NCBI RefSeq assembly: GCF_016132545.1
Contig: NZ_CP066167.1
Span: 585,001-649,000 of the forward strand
DNA: 64,000 nt
Source of the DNA: Spongiibacter nanhainus
Lineage (GTDB): Bacteria; Pseudomonadota; Gammaproteobacteria; Pseudomonadales; Spongiibacteraceae
Reading direction: 5' to 3'
This document shows positions 28,993 to 37,960 of this stretch, in pieces. The notes under the pieces were generated by a model that had not been told where the DNA came from, searched no databases, and worked only from the letters and a program-made list of their open reading frames with translations. The position numbers were made by a program, and so were the translations under genes. The first letter of the stretch is position 1. Each line of letters opens with the position of its first letter.

Positions 28993-30539
28993 GAGGCCAC
29001 CTTCACTACCTCGGGAGCCTTTGTAGGCATCTGCCATGGCAGTAACGCTTCGATGTCTTCAAGGCCTTGTGCTCGGGGCAATTCAGTAAACACCCGCTTC
29101 AGGTAAGCAAAGGGTTCCAGGCCATTCGCCTTGGCCGTTTCAATCAGACTGTACAGGTTCGCACTGGCGGTGGCGCCCGAGGTCGAGGCGCTGAACAGCC
29201 AGTTCTTGCGCCCCACCACGAAGGGGCGGATCGCGTTCTCTGCCGGATTATTGTCTATGCCGAGCCGACCGTCCTGCGTGTAGACGGTCAGTTTGCTCCA
29301 GTTCTTCTCCAGATAGCTCAGAGCCTTGCCCAGTAATCCTTTGGGCAGAGTAGTATGCAGGGTTTTGTCCAGCCAGACGCGGATGGCTTGGAGCTGGGGA
29401 ACGCTCTCCTGCTGACGCAGGGTGTAGCGCGCTTCCGGCGACAGGGTCTCTGCCCGCTTCTCGATCGCGTAGAGCTTGGCGATCATGCTCACCGCCATAT
29501 CGACCTTACCTGCCTTCTTCTGCTTGCCGACGGCCTTCTGCGCTTCCACAAACTTGCGGCGGGCATGTGCCCAACAGCCCAGCTGGGTAATACCCGCTTG
29601 GGCGCAGGCCCCGTTGTACCCCGCATAGTCATCGGTCTGCACATAGCCCTGGTAGCCCATCAACAGCTGCTGGGCCACCTCTCCCCGGCGACTGTCAGCA
29701 TAATGGTAAAGTTTAGTGGTTTGCGTGGGCGGCCCGCCGACCCGCACCCACATATAGGAGTGGCTCTGAGCCTCCTTACCCGGCTCCTTCAACACCTGCA
29801 CGGTGGTTTCATCGCACCGCAGTACCGGATAGCTTAACAAGTGATCCTGCAACAGATTGATCAGCGGCTGTGCCAACTGGCCCGCCTTGACCATCCACAG
29901 CGCTAAGGTATGGCGGGGGAGATCGATATCGCTGCGCCCGAGAATACCCTCCTGCCGGTACAGCGGCAGTGCATCCTGGTATTTGGCAACAGCGATGTGG
30001 GCCAGCAAGCCCGGGCTGGCCTTGCTCTTGGGAATCGGCTGCGGCGGCAGTGGTGCAGTACTGACGTTGCCTTCGCACTGTTTGCAGGCATACTTTTTAC
30101 GAACGTTCACCAGTACCTGAACCTTGGCCGGAATGATGTCCAGCTGTTCGCTGGTGTCTTCGCCAATACAGTCACGCACACAACCACAGGTGCAGACTTT
30201 GTCGGCGTCGGGCAGGTCATGTTCAATGCGAATGCGGGGCAGGTCTGCCGGAAGCGGCTTGCGGCCGGGCTTGGCTTTACGGGGAGCCGCTTCTCGCTGA
30301 GCTGGCGCTGCCGACTCAAGCGCTTCGGCTTCCGACGCCGACTCCATCATGTCGATCAACTCGGCCTCGTTAAATAACTCAGCCTGCTGGTCGCTCTTCT
30401 CACTGCTCGACCCAAAGCGCTTTTGCTTGAACAAGCGAATCTGTTCTTCAAGCAGGTGGATGCGCTGCTCCTTCTTCAGAAGCAGAGTCTTCAGTGCATC
30501 GATATCGTCAGGCAGGGACTGTGGAGAAGGCGCTGTCAT
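28989..30539 (-). CDS. tnpC: IS66 transposase TnpC
   Basis: 516 residues, full length. The N-terminal leucine zipper (LKTLLLKKEQRIHLLEEQIR) is followed by the IS66 linker, zinc finger (CTCGCVRDC ... CKQC, about 120-160), and the DDE domain with Asp in LRCDETTVQ, Asp in VQTDDYAGY and Glu in NNPAENAIRPFV. C-terminal IS66_C domain ends in LPWQMPT. It catalyses cut-and-paste strand transfer with TnpA and TnpB. No frameshift is seen. Confidence 0.95.
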   Translation of the reverse strand: MTAPSPQSLPDDIDALKTLLLKKEQRIHLLEEQIRLFKQKRFGSSSEKSDQQAELFNEAELIDMMESASEAEALESAAPAQREAAPRKAKPGRKPLPADLPRIRIEHDLPDADKVCTCGCVRDCIGEDTSEQLDIIPAKVQVLVNVRKKYACKQCEGNVSTAPLPPQPIPKSKASPGLLAHIAVAKYQDALPLYRQEGILGRSDIDLPRHTLALWMVKAGQLAQPLINLLQDHLLSYPVLRCDETTVQVLKEPGKEAQSHSYMWVRVGGPPTQTTKLYHYADSRRGEVAQQLLMGYQGYVQTDDYAGYNGACAQAGITQLGCWAHARRKFVEAQKAVGKQKKAGKVDMAVSMIAKLYAIEKRAETLSPEARYTLRQQESVPQLQAIRVWLDKTLHTTLPKGLLGKALSYLEKNWSKLTVYTQDGRLGIDNNPAENAIRPFVVGRKNWLFSASTSGATASANLYSLIETAKANGLEPFAYLKRVFTELPRAQGLEDIEALLPWQMPTKAPEVVKVAS

Positions 30540-30564
30540 AGCGCCCTATTATACTGGAGGGAGC

Positions 30565-30924
30565 TCAGGATACCGAGTCAAAATGCAGGGTTTGATGGGG
30601 CCGCTGGGCCCAGATATCAAAGCCGTCGAGCAGATAATTCAAATCGCGGCCATCGCGCTGCTCATACAAGAAGGCTGATTCCCGTGGCCAGCGGAAACGC
30701 TGCTTCTCAAGGCGCTTGTACCAGAGCACAAAGCCATTGCGCTCCCAGTACAGCATTTTGATCTTGTCTCGTCCCCGATTGCAGAAGACGAACAGCGCTT
30801 CTGACATCGGGGAGAGCGCCAGTTCACTCTCAACGAGCAGGGCCAGCCCATCAATGGACTTGCGCATGTCTACGGGCTCCAGGTACAAATAGACCTGAAC
30901 GCTCGGCGACGGGCGAAGCATCAC
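30565..30924 (-). CDS. tnpB: IS66 Orf2-like protein TnpB
   Basis: 119 residues, the standard length. Typical segments are YLEPVDMRKSIDGLALLVE, LFVFCNRGRDKIKMLYWERN and GFVLWYKRLEKQRFRWP. Required with TnpA and TnpC for IS66 transposition, function unclear. Its ATG overlaps the tnpA stop (ATGA, 30921-30924), so coupled translation. Confidence 0.95.
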   Translation of the reverse strand: MMLRPSPSVQVYLYLEPVDMRKSIDGLALLVESELALSPMSEALFVFCNRGRDKIKMLYWERNGFVLWYKRLEKQRFRWPRESAFLYEQRDGRDLNYLLDGFDIWAQRPHQTLHFDSVS

Positions 30925-31220
30925 GCTGACTCCCGCAACGCCCGGAGCACGGTTGGCAGCAATTCGGCCAGTGCGTGAGCGGGCAACTCGAGGCGTATGC
31001 CATGGGGTAAACCGAGCACCAAGCGATCGCTTGTCACCGGGGGCGACAGTGGCATGAACTTCCGGCGCTTTTTATTAGCCCGTGTGCGCCAGTAGGCGAA
31101 GTTCGACGGCTTGAGGTCATGCTGTTTGCAATACTCGATCTGAGACAGGCCGCTGGCTTCCCAGGCGATGAAGTGCGCTTGCCAGAATTGCTCTTTGGAT
31201 GAGGTAGGTTCAGTGCTCAT
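30921..31220 (-). CDS. tnpA: IS66 TnpA (IS3/IS66-type helix-turn-helix protein)
   Basis: 99 residues: KEQFWQAHFIAWEASGLSQI, then EYCKQHDLKPSNFAYWR, the helix-turn-helix of the TnpA family, then a short basic linker and a beta strand ending ALRESA. GGAGCATCCT precedes the ATG. First gene of the transposase operon. Confidence 0.93.
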   Translation of the reverse strand: MSTEPTSSKEQFWQAHFIAWEASGLSQIEYCKQHDLKPSNFAYWRTRANKKRRKFMPLSPPVTSDRLVLGLPHGIRLELPAHALAELLPTVLRALRESA

Positions 31221-31299
31221 AGGATGCTCCAGGTCAGGAAAATCCGGAGCGTAGCCAAGTCGCGGCAGAAAATTTAGATGGGGTTTATTGAGCGCTTAC

Positions 31300-31307
31300 A
31301 AATGGCC
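31300..31307. repeat. 8-bp target-site duplication, right copy
   Basis: AAATGGCC directly after the right terminus of the IS66 element, identical to the copy at 28631-28638. Confidence 0.92.
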
Positions 31308-31455
31308 AGGATAATTTAAAGGTGGGGTGGGGATTTTGGCGTGTCTGTTAAAAGACTTGAGTTATAGCTTAGTCTAGGGGGGTGAAGTTGATAGTTCATT
31401 TGTAGTGAATATAAAATCAAGAATGGCCATGAGTGGAGCGGCGTGGTTCGCTAAT

Positions 31456-33105
31456 TTAGCTCCGCTTGTCGATGGCTAGTGCTCTCCATAGTATTTTGTG
31501 GATATATACAATAGATGTTGATTGTATCTTTTTTGGTGTTAGGTCCTGTGTGCGGTCATTAATCCATTTAACTGTGCTTGTTCCATCTATTTTTACTCCA
31601 ACAGCTCCAATTTTATATAATGTGAAAATTAAGTTTTGCCTCAGTTGGGATAGGTAGGACAGCGAGTGCGGGTAAGAGGATGTCATATAGCTGTGTGCGT
31701 TTCTTACTGCAGCGTCTGCATGTTCAAGAGGTATGTCTACGAGCTCTAAAACTAGTGCGTCGAGTTCCTGGTCGGTTATTGTGCTAGAGCGAAAGCTGGA
31801 TTTTCTTTGGTGTAAGGTATCTATGTAGAGGTTTAGAGTTGGATGCTCGACTTGCCACTCGTACTGTAGGGCTTCGGCTCTTGAGACAGAATAAGTCTTC
31901 TCCGCTAACTTGATGATTGAGTTTGTTATTTCCGTCTTGCCCTCGGCCTCTTTGAGGCATTCATTTACGAATATGATTGCGTCCCGGGGTCTAAGTAGAG
32001 TGCGATCTAGGACGTAGTCAAGAGAAGATGATTTCTCTATTTTTGCTGGGAATATGTCGGAAAATTTGACGTCGCTACTCGTATATTTGTGTTTTAGTAG
32101 CTGGTCTATTCTTTGGTCTAAGAGTGCTTCTAGTTGGTCTTTCTTCCAGCTTATGTGCAAAAAAAGACTGTTATATTTCTCTCTTTGAAACCCGGAGTCT
32201 TTTGTCTTTTCAAGCACTCGTTCAAGCAGGTCAGTTCTCAGAGTTATTATTATCTTTACAGTTGATATGTTTCTGAATTTCCTAATGGTTTCTATTAAGG
32301 CCCTAATTAATTTGTATCTCAGGTTGTCCTCAACCCAGTTTTCGTCGAGGCGGTCAATTACTATATAGGTTTTCTTCTGTGGGTCAGTAAAGATATCTTC
32401 TGCTAGTAAGTTGACTATTTTGGAAAGTTTCTCAATCTGAACTTTGCTAACAACTTTCTTTCCATAATGAATTACTTCAAATTTTTGTTCTTCTGATAAA
32501 GCGTGTGCTGCGCCAGACGACAAGCTTATGCCGGGGACGTTTGTGTCAATCTCCGCCCGGAGGTTTGTTTCTAGCTTTTCTGTGAATTCTCGGATTCTTG
32601 ATTCTGTGTCCGACCAAAATTTATCGCCCCATTCTTCTATGTAATTTAGTGCTTGCTGTTTCTTGTGGTTTCCAGAGATTAGGGCGGTTATGTTCTCGAT
32701 AAAATTTGTTTTAGCTGTTTGAGAGTTGATGTTGTATTTATGTTTTATAAGCTCTACTGAAAAGGTGTGTTGCCATAAAAGGTTATAAAAAATGTCTAGG
32801 TTTACTCCGAGCTCTTCGAAAAAGCTTAGTATTGTAGAGTTGGAAACGTGCCTGAGTGCTAGCTCTTCTGGTTCAATCCGAATGACGCGCTCACATTTTT
32901 TTTCGAGCTGTTCAAGTAAGGCGCTTTTTCCAACGCCGGTTCGTCCGAGAACGACAGATTGTGGTGACGTGGTATCTACAAGCAAGTCGTAGTCACCATT
33001 ATCTATGAAGCAGTGCTCTAAAAACGAAGAATCGTTTTCTGCATCCGCTTCTCCGACGGACATGTGCTTTCTGAAGATAAAGTCTTGTTTCGCTATCTTT
33101 GGCAT
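31456..33105 (-). CDS. Stand-alone P-loop ATPase, Sll1717-like
   Basis: 549 residues. After an N-terminal lead (FRKHMSVGEADAENDSSFLE, a typical opening of the Sll1717-type ATPases) comes Walker A VVLGRTGVGKSALLEQLEKK (about 51-70), Walker B TYIVIDRLDENW (about 245-256) and a sensor-like VKIIITLRTDLLERV. A helical region follows and the C-terminal 120 residues look like a winged-helix domain (LDALVLELVDIPLEHADAAV, then LRQNLIFTLYKIGAVGVK). No membrane segments. STAND/KAP-like ATPases of this kind often sit in defence or mobile contexts, but no partner gene is here. The gene is strikingly AT-rich against both neighbours, which points to horizontal acquisition. It starts 79 bp after the nrdB stop, on the same strand. 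Confidence 0.8.
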   Translation of the reverse strand: MPKIAKQDFIFRKHMSVGEADAENDSSFLEHCFIDNGDYDLLVDTTSPQSVVLGRTGVGKSALLEQLEKKCERVIRIEPEELALRHVSNSTILSFFEELGVNLDIFYNLLWQHTFSVELIKHKYNINSQTAKTNFIENITALISGNHKKQQALNYIEEWGDKFWSDTESRIREFTEKLETNLRAEIDTNVPGISLSSGAAHALSEEQKFEVIHYGKKVVSKVQIEKLSKIVNLLAEDIFTDPQKKTYIVIDRLDENWVEDNLRYKLIRALIETIRKFRNISTVKIIITLRTDLLERVLEKTKDSGFQREKYNSLFLHISWKKDQLEALLDQRIDQLLKHKYTSSDVKFSDIFPAKIEKSSSLDYVLDRTLLRPRDAIIFVNECLKEAEGKTEITNSIIKLAEKTYSVSRAEALQYEWQVEHPTLNLYIDTLHQRKSSFRSSTITDQELDALVLELVDIPLEHADAAVRNAHSYMTSSYPHSLSYLSQLRQNLIFTLYKIGAVGVKIDGTSTVKWINDRTQDLTPKKIQSTSIVYIHKILWRALAIDKRS

Positions 33106-33125
33106 TCCGTACCGTGTGAATAGGT

Positions 33126-33157
33126 GAGAGGGGCTTTGATTAGGCGGCCCCTCTTTT
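33126..33157 (+). terminator. Hairpin with T-run between the ATPase gene and nrdB
   Basis: GAGGGG (33128-33133) pairs with CCCCTC (33148-33153) and is followed by TTTTTC on the plus strand. On the minus strand, where the genes lie, the hairpin has no T-run after it, so nrdB transcripts could continue into the ATPase gene. Assignment as a plus-strand terminator is tentative because no plus-strand gene precedes it. Confidence 0.45.
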
Positions 33158-33184
33158 TCGGTTGTTAAGAGCGGTGGCTTTCCT

Positions 33185-34534
33185 CTACCAGCTCAACGCC
33201 CCACCCGTCTGATACTCAATCACTCGAGTCTCAAAGAAGTTTTTCTCCTTACGCAAATCCATAATCTCGCTCATCCACGGGAAGGGGTTTTGCGCGTTGG
33301 GGAATTGTTCTTTCAGGCCCAGTTGGTTGAGGCGGCGGTTGGCGATGAACTGCAGGTACTCTTCCATCATGGCCGCGTTCATGCCCAGTACGCCTCGGGG
33401 CATGGAGTCTTTGGCGTATTCGATTTCCAGCTGCATGCCTTCGACGATCATCTGAGTGACCTCTTCCTGGAACTGGGCGGTCCACAGGTGGGGGTTTTCC
33501 AGTTTGATCTGGTTGATCATGTCGATGCCGAAGTTCAAGTGCATGGACTCATCCCGGAGGATGTATTGGAACTGCTCGGCAACGCCGGTCATTTTGTTGC
33601 GGCGGCCCATGCTGAGAATCTGGGTAAAGCCACAGTAGAAGAAGATGCCTTCGGTGACCGCGTAGAAGCCGATCAGGTTGCGCAGCAGTTCCTGGTCCGC
33701 TTCGGGGGTGCCGGTTTTGAAGTTGGGGTCGCCCAATGCCTGGGTGTGCTTGAGGCTCCAGGCGGCCTTTTTGGCGATGGAGGGCAGCTCCCGGTACATG
33801 TTGAAGACTTCGCCTTCGTCCATGCCCAGTGACTCTACACAGTACTGGTAGGCGTGGGTGTGGATGGCTTCTTCAAAGGCTTGGCGCAGCAGGTACTGGC
33901 GGCACTCGGGGTTGGTGATGTGGCGGTATACCGCCAGCACCAGGTTGTTGGCCACCAGGGAGTCGGCGGTGGAGAAGTAACCCAGTGAGCGCATTACAAT
34001 GCGGCGCTCGTCGTCGCTCAGGGCATCGGCGCTTTTCCAGCAGGCGATGTCGGCGGTCATGTTCACTTCCTGGGGCATCCAGTGGTTGGCGCAGCCGTCC
34101 AGGTATTTCTGCCAGGCCCAGTCATATTTGAAGGGCACCAGTTGGTTGAGATCGAGGTGGCAGTTGATGATGCGTTTGTCTTCCACCTTGAGGCGGGCGG
34201 CGCCCATCTCCAGCTCTTCCAGGCCGGCGGCGACGTCGAGGTTGTCCAGGGATTGCTGGGCCTTTTCCCGTACCGATTGGCTCTCGGCGGCAGTGACCGA
34301 CTCCGGCGGCGTTTGGCTGGCCACCGCGGGGCTGGGCTTGGCGGCTTCTGGCTCCGCTTGTGGAGCCGCTGCTGTGGGCGCGGGAGCAGGGGCCTCAGGG
34401 GCAGACTCGTAGCCTGGCGCCGGCTCGCTGACCTGTGGTGCAGGTTGGGCGGCGGTCTCTTGAGGGGCTTTCTCGGTTTGGGGTTTTACCGGTGCGATGG
34501 GCTCGTCGCTATCAAAATCATCCCAGCTCAGCAT
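33185..34534 (-). CDS. nrdB: Ribonucleoside-diphosphate reductase, beta subunit (class Ia)
   Basis: 449 residues from the ATG at 34534 (GAGGTGA lies six bases ahead; a GTG three codons earlier is possible). Residues about 12-85 are a low-complexity Pro/Ala/Glu linker not found in E. coli NrdB. The ferritin-like core follows. Ligand spacing matches class Ia: Asp in YFSTADSLV, then 31 residues later Glu, His and radical Tyr in [11 protein letters not shown] (about D191, E222, H225, Y229). The C terminus (YQTGGALSW) provides the tail that docks on NrdA. It holds the diferric-tyrosyl radical for deoxynucleotide synthesis in the cytosol. Confidence 0.95.
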   Translation of the reverse strand: MLSWDDFDSDEPIAPVKPQTEKAPQETAAQPAPQVSEPAPGYESAPEAPAPAPTAAAPQAEPEAAKPSPAVASQTPPESVTAAESQSVREKAQQSLDNLDVAAGLEELEMGAARLKVEDKRIINCHLDLNQLVPFKYDWAWQKYLDGCANHWMPQEVNMTADIACWKSADALSDDERRIVMRSLGYFSTADSLVANNLVLAVYRHITNPECRQYLLRQAFEEAIHTHAYQYCVESLGMDEGEVFNMYRELPSIAKKAAWSLKHTQALGDPNFKTGTPEADQELLRNLIGFYAVTEGIFFYCGFTQILSMGRRNKMTGVAEQFQYILRDESMHLNFGIDMINQIKLENPHLWTAQFQEEVTQMIVEGMQLEIEYAKDSMPRGVLGMNAAMMEEYLQFIANRRLNQLGLKEQFPNAQNPFPWMSEIMDLRKEKNFFETRVIEYQTGGALSW

Positions 34535-34672
34535 TGTTGTCACCTCGTCCGTTTTATCGGTTTGCGCGATTTCAGAGTATGTCGGGTTTGGGCGGTATCG
34601 AGCTCCGCCTGAATATGGTTGTAGACCTGGGAGCGCCGCCGCTGCGACAGCTCCCGTCTTTTCTTAAAGGTT

Positions 34673-37555
34673 TTACTGGCAGGCTTCACAGTCTGGATCA
34701 TCCAATGAGCATGCAGCGGGGACTGGGGCAGCCTGGGGCTCGGCGGCAGGGGTGCCTGAAGAGACCTTGTTGAGGTTGCCCTGGTTTACGGTGGACTTCT
34801 CAGTGGTGGACGCGGCCAGCGCACGGAGGTAGTAGGTGGTCTTCAGACCCCGGAACCACGCCATGCGGTAGGTGATGTCCAGCTTCTTACCCGATACGCC
34901 GGCGATGTAGAGGTTCAGGGACTGGGCCTGATCGATCCACTTCTGGCGGCGGCTGGCGGCATCTACCAACCAGCGGGGCTCCACTTCAAAGGCGGTGGAG
35001 TACAGCGCTTTGAGGTCGTCGGGGATGCGGTCGATCTTTTGCACCGAGCCCTCGTAGTATTTCAGGTCGTTGACCATCACCGCGTCCCACAGGCCCCGGG
35101 CTTTGAGGTCTTTGACCAGGTAGGGGTTGACCACGGTGAACTCGCCGGAGAGGTTCGATTTCACGTACAGATTTTGATACGTGGGCTCGATGGATTGCGA
35201 CACACCGGTGATGTTGGCAATGGTCGCTGTAGGGGCGATGGCCATCACGTTGGAGTTGCGCATGCCCTGAGTTTTAACGGTATTGCGCAGGCTGTCCCAG
35301 TCCAGGGTGGTGCCTTCGTCGATCTCCAGGTAGTCGGCGCCGCGCTGCTCTTTAAGCAACTGGATGGAGTCGATGGGCAGAATGCCTTTGCTCCAAAGCG
35401 AGCCGTCGTAAGTCTGGTACTTGCCGCGCTCGGCCGCCAGGTCGCTGGAGGCCTTGATGGCGTAGTAGCTGATCGCCTCCATGGAGCGGTCGGCGAATTC
35501 TACTGCGGCATCGGAGGAGTAGGGGATGTGCTGGCGATACAGGGCATCCTGGAAGCCCATCAAACCCAAACCAACAGGGCGGTGCTTGAAGTTGGAGTTC
35601 TCCGCCTGGGGCACGCTGTAGTAGTTGATGTCGATCACGTTGTCCAACATGCGTACGGCGGTTTTAACGGTCTTCTCCAGCTTGGCCATATCCAGCTGGG
35701 CGCTGCCGTCGGCCTGGGGCACCATGTGCTGGGCCAGGTTGACTGAGCCCAGGTTACAGACCGCCACTTCCTCTTTGTTGGTGTTGAGGGTGATTTCGGT
35801 ACACAGGTTAGAGGAGTGCACCACCCCGGCGTGTTGTTGCGGGCTGCGCAGGTTGCAGGGATCTTTAAAGGTGATCCAGGGGTGGCCTGTTTCAAACAGC
35901 ATGGACAGAATCTTGCGCCACAGGTCAGCGGCCTTCACGCGCTTGAACAGCTTCAGCTCGCCGCTGCGGGTTTGGGCTTCGTAGTGCTCGTAGCGCTCCT
36001 CAAAGGCCTGGCCGTACAGGTCGTGCAGATCGGGCACGGTGTTGGGAGAGAACAGCGTCCACTCGCCGTCCTGGAAGACCCGCTTCATAAACAGATCGGG
36101 AATCCAGTTGGCGGTGTTCATGTCGTGGGTGCGGCGGCGATCGTCGCCGGTGTTTTTGCGCAGCTCCAGAAACTCCTCAATGTCCAGGTGCCAGGTTTCC
36201 AGGTAGGCGCAGACCGCCCCCTTGCGCTTGCCGCCTTGGTTCACTGCCACGGCGGTGTCGTTAACCACTTTCAGGAAGGGCACTACACCTTGTGACTTGC
36301 CGTTGGTGCCTTTGATGTAGGCGCCCAGGGCCCGTACCGGGGTCCAGTCGTTGCCCAGGCCGCCGGCAAATTTGGACAGCATGGCGTTGTCCTGAATGGC
36401 GCCGTAGATGCCGTGCAGGTCGTCGGGCACGGTGGTCAGGTAACAGCTGGACAGCTGCGGGCGCAGGGTGCCGGCGTTGAACAGGGTCGGTGTGGAGCTC
36501 ATGTAGTCAAAGGAACTGAGCAGGTCGTAGAACTCGATGGCGCGCTCGGTTTTGTTCTCTTCCCGGCTCGCCAGACCCATGGCCACCCGCATAAAGAAGA
36601 TCTGCGGCAGCTCGATGCGCACTTCGTTGCTGTGAATAAAGTAGCGGTCGTAGAGGGTTTGCAGGCCCAGGTAGTGGAACTGGTGGTCCCGCTCGGGCTT
36701 GAGGGCGGCGCCCAGCTCGGCCAGGTTAAAGTCCCGCAGCTCCGGTGAGATCAGCTCCAGCTCAATGCCTTTCTCGATGTAAACCGGCAGCGCCTTGGGG
36801 TAGTACACGGTCATGTCGTGCTGGGTGGCACTTTCGGCCACGCCCAGGAAGTTGAGGGCCTCGGCGCGGAGTTTGTCCAGCAGCAGGCGGGCGGTGACCA
36901 GGCTGTAGTTGTGTTCTTTCTCTACCATGGCCCGGGCGGTGATCACCAGCGAGGTGTTGACCTCGGTCTCGTGAACGCCGTCGTAGAGGTTCTTCAGGGC
37001 TTCTTCCAGTACCGCCTCGGCAGAGACGTCGGCCAGGCCTTCGCAGGCCTCGTTGATAATGAACTCCAGGCGGCCCAGGTCCAGTGGGGTCTCGCTGCCG
37101 TCGGCCTTGCGCACCCGGATGCTGGGGTGAGTCTTTTCGCCTTCCGGGGTGCGGGCGGCCCGCTCTTCGGCCCGGGCGGCGCGATACAGCACGTAGCTGC
37201 GGGCGATCTTGTGTTCGCCACTGCGCATCAGCGCCAGTTCGACCTGGTCCTGAATTTCTTCAATGTGGATGGTGCCGCCGGAGGGCATACGGCGCTTAAA
37301 GGTGGCGGTAACCTGGTCGGTCAATTGCGCCACGGTCTCGTGGATACGGGTAGAGGCGGCAGCGTTGCCCCCTTCCACCGCCAAAAAGGCTTTGGTGATG
37401 GCCACACTGATTTTGTCGTCGGTGTAGGGCACCACCGATCCGTTGCGTTTGATGACCCGCAACTGCCCGGGGGCGGTAGCGGCAAGCTCTTCACCCTGGG
37501 GCGACTGGGGCGGGAGCGACTCGGAGCTGGTGGTGCTTTGTGTGGTGGTCTGCAT
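34673..37555 (-). CDS. nrdA: Ribonucleoside-diphosphate reductase, alpha subunit (class Ia)
   Basis: 960 residues from the ATG at 37555; this gives the start MQTTTQST typical of Pseudomonas NrdA (about 960). The open frame continues 66 codons up to a TTG, without similarity. Two ATP-cones: residues about 32-120 (LRVIKRNGSVVPYTDDK) and 142-235 (IRVRKADGSETPLDLGRLEF). The active site shows the redox Cys in LSSCYLTTV and CNLGSVNL, and the thiyl-radical Cys between Asn and Glu in NLCTEI. The C-terminal shuttle cysteines are in CSLDDPDCEAC. Catalyses NDP to dNDP. Located 138 bp ahead of nrdB in the same orientation. Confidence 0.96.
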   Translation of the reverse strand: MQTTTQSTTSSESLPPQSPQGEELAATAPGQLRVIKRNGSVVPYTDDKISVAITKAFLAVEGGNAAASTRIHETVAQLTDQVTATFKRRMPSGGTIHIEEIQDQVELALMRSGEHKIARSYVLYRAARAEERAARTPEGEKTHPSIRVRKADGSETPLDLGRLEFIINEACEGLADVSAEAVLEEALKNLYDGVHETEVNTSLVITARAMVEKEHNYSLVTARLLLDKLRAEALNFLGVAESATQHDMTVYYPKALPVYIEKGIELELISPELRDFNLAELGAALKPERDHQFHYLGLQTLYDRYFIHSNEVRIELPQIFFMRVAMGLASREENKTERAIEFYDLLSSFDYMSSTPTLFNAGTLRPQLSSCYLTTVPDDLHGIYGAIQDNAMLSKFAGGLGNDWTPVRALGAYIKGTNGKSQGVVPFLKVVNDTAVAVNQGGKRKGAVCAYLETWHLDIEEFLELRKNTGDDRRRTHDMNTANWIPDLFMKRVFQDGEWTLFSPNTVPDLHDLYGQAFEERYEHYEAQTRSGELKLFKRVKAADLWRKILSMLFETGHPWITFKDPCNLRSPQQHAGVVHSSNLCTEITLNTNKEEVAVCNLGSVNLAQHMVPQADGSAQLDMAKLEKTVKTAVRMLDNVIDINYYSVPQAENSNFKHRPVGLGLMGFQDALYRQHIPYSSDAAVEFADRSMEAISYYAIKASSDLAAERGKYQTYDGSLWSKGILPIDSIQLLKEQRGADYLEIDEGTTLDWDSLRNTVKTQGMRNSNVMAIAPTATIANITGVSQSIEPTYQNLYVKSNLSGEFTVVNPYLVKDLKARGLWDAVMVNDLKYYEGSVQKIDRIPDDLKALYSTAFEVEPRWLVDAASRRQKWIDQAQSLNLYIAGVSGKKLDITYRMAWFRGLKTTYYLRALAASTTEKSTVNQGNLNKVSSGTPAAEPQAAPVPAACSLDDPDCEACQ

Positions 37556-37787
37556 GATTTTTCTGGCCCTGTAATTTTGTGCGGCAGCGTTGTAAAAGGC
37601 GGTGGTGTTGTCGTCGCGCTGCCCCGGCGACCATTGCGAGCGCTTGGCCTCGCCCGCACTGACAGGCGCGGCAGCCTGTAGCTTGGGGAAAATCGGCGTT
37701 TGACTTGGGGCAGTGAGTTGTGCGAGCCCCATATATGGGGTCTTTTTCGACAACGACTACAAGATAATGCGGTTTTGGTAGAGACGC

Positions 37788-37805
37788 AAGCACTATAGCT
37801 TGTGA
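37788..37805. promoter_or_regulatory. Candidate NrdR box upstream of nrdA
   Basis: AAGCACTATAGCTTGTGA contains an imperfect dyad close to the NrdR consensus ACACWATATATWGTGT when read on the minus strand (TCACAAGCTATAGTGCTT). It lies about 235 bases upstream of the nrdA start. A second spaced box, usual for NrdR, is not clear. Confidence 0.45.
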
Positions 37806-37811
37806 GTGAGC

Positions 37812-37831
37812 TGTGGATGACTTGTGGGTAA
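37812..37831. promoter_or_regulatory. Pair of DnaA-box-like sites upstream of nrdA
   Basis: TGTGGATGA (37812-37820) and TGTGGGTAA (37823-37831) each differ by one base from the DnaA box TGTGGATAA and are in the same orientation, two bases apart. In E. coli the nrdAB promoter is controlled by DnaA, so the position is sensible. Confidence 0.5.
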
Positions 37832-37865
37832 CTTGTTAGCGACCGGGGAATAAATCCACCGAAAA

Positions 37866-37893
37866 AACTGAGGCCCCGCATGACGGGGCTTAC
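37866..37893 (-). terminator. Terminator after the FbpC-like gene
   Basis: On the minus strand AGCCCCGTCATGCGGGGCC forms a tight hairpin followed by TCAGTTTTTTC. It is placed 70 bases after the stop of the ABC-ATPase gene and shields the nrd promoter region. Confidence 0.65.
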
Positions 37894-37960
37894 AGCCTAT
37901 TTGGCTGCGACGACAGGGCGATGACATCGCGCTAGACGGATTTTTTATAACAAACCGTGT

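Larger units (their letters stand above)
28639..31299 (-). mobile_element. Complete IS66-family insertion sequence (2661 bp)
   Basis: The ends are imperfect inverted repeats: GTAAGCGCTCAACAAACCCCA at the left and, read on the minus strand, GTAAGCGCTCAATAAACCCCA at the right (one mismatch in 21). GTAAGCG is the conserved IS66 terminus. The element carries tnpA, tnpB and tnpC plus a small passenger gene, all on the minus strand, all intact. Flanking AAATGGCC duplications are perfect. The intact genes and perfect duplication point to recent, possibly still active, insertion. Confidence 0.95.

Noticed and set aside
28588-31383. Ten-base direct repeat CTAGGGGGGT on both sides of the IS66 element (28588 and 31374)
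   Set aside because: Positions are not adjacent to the element ends and the real duplication is AAATGGCC, so it is probably chance.
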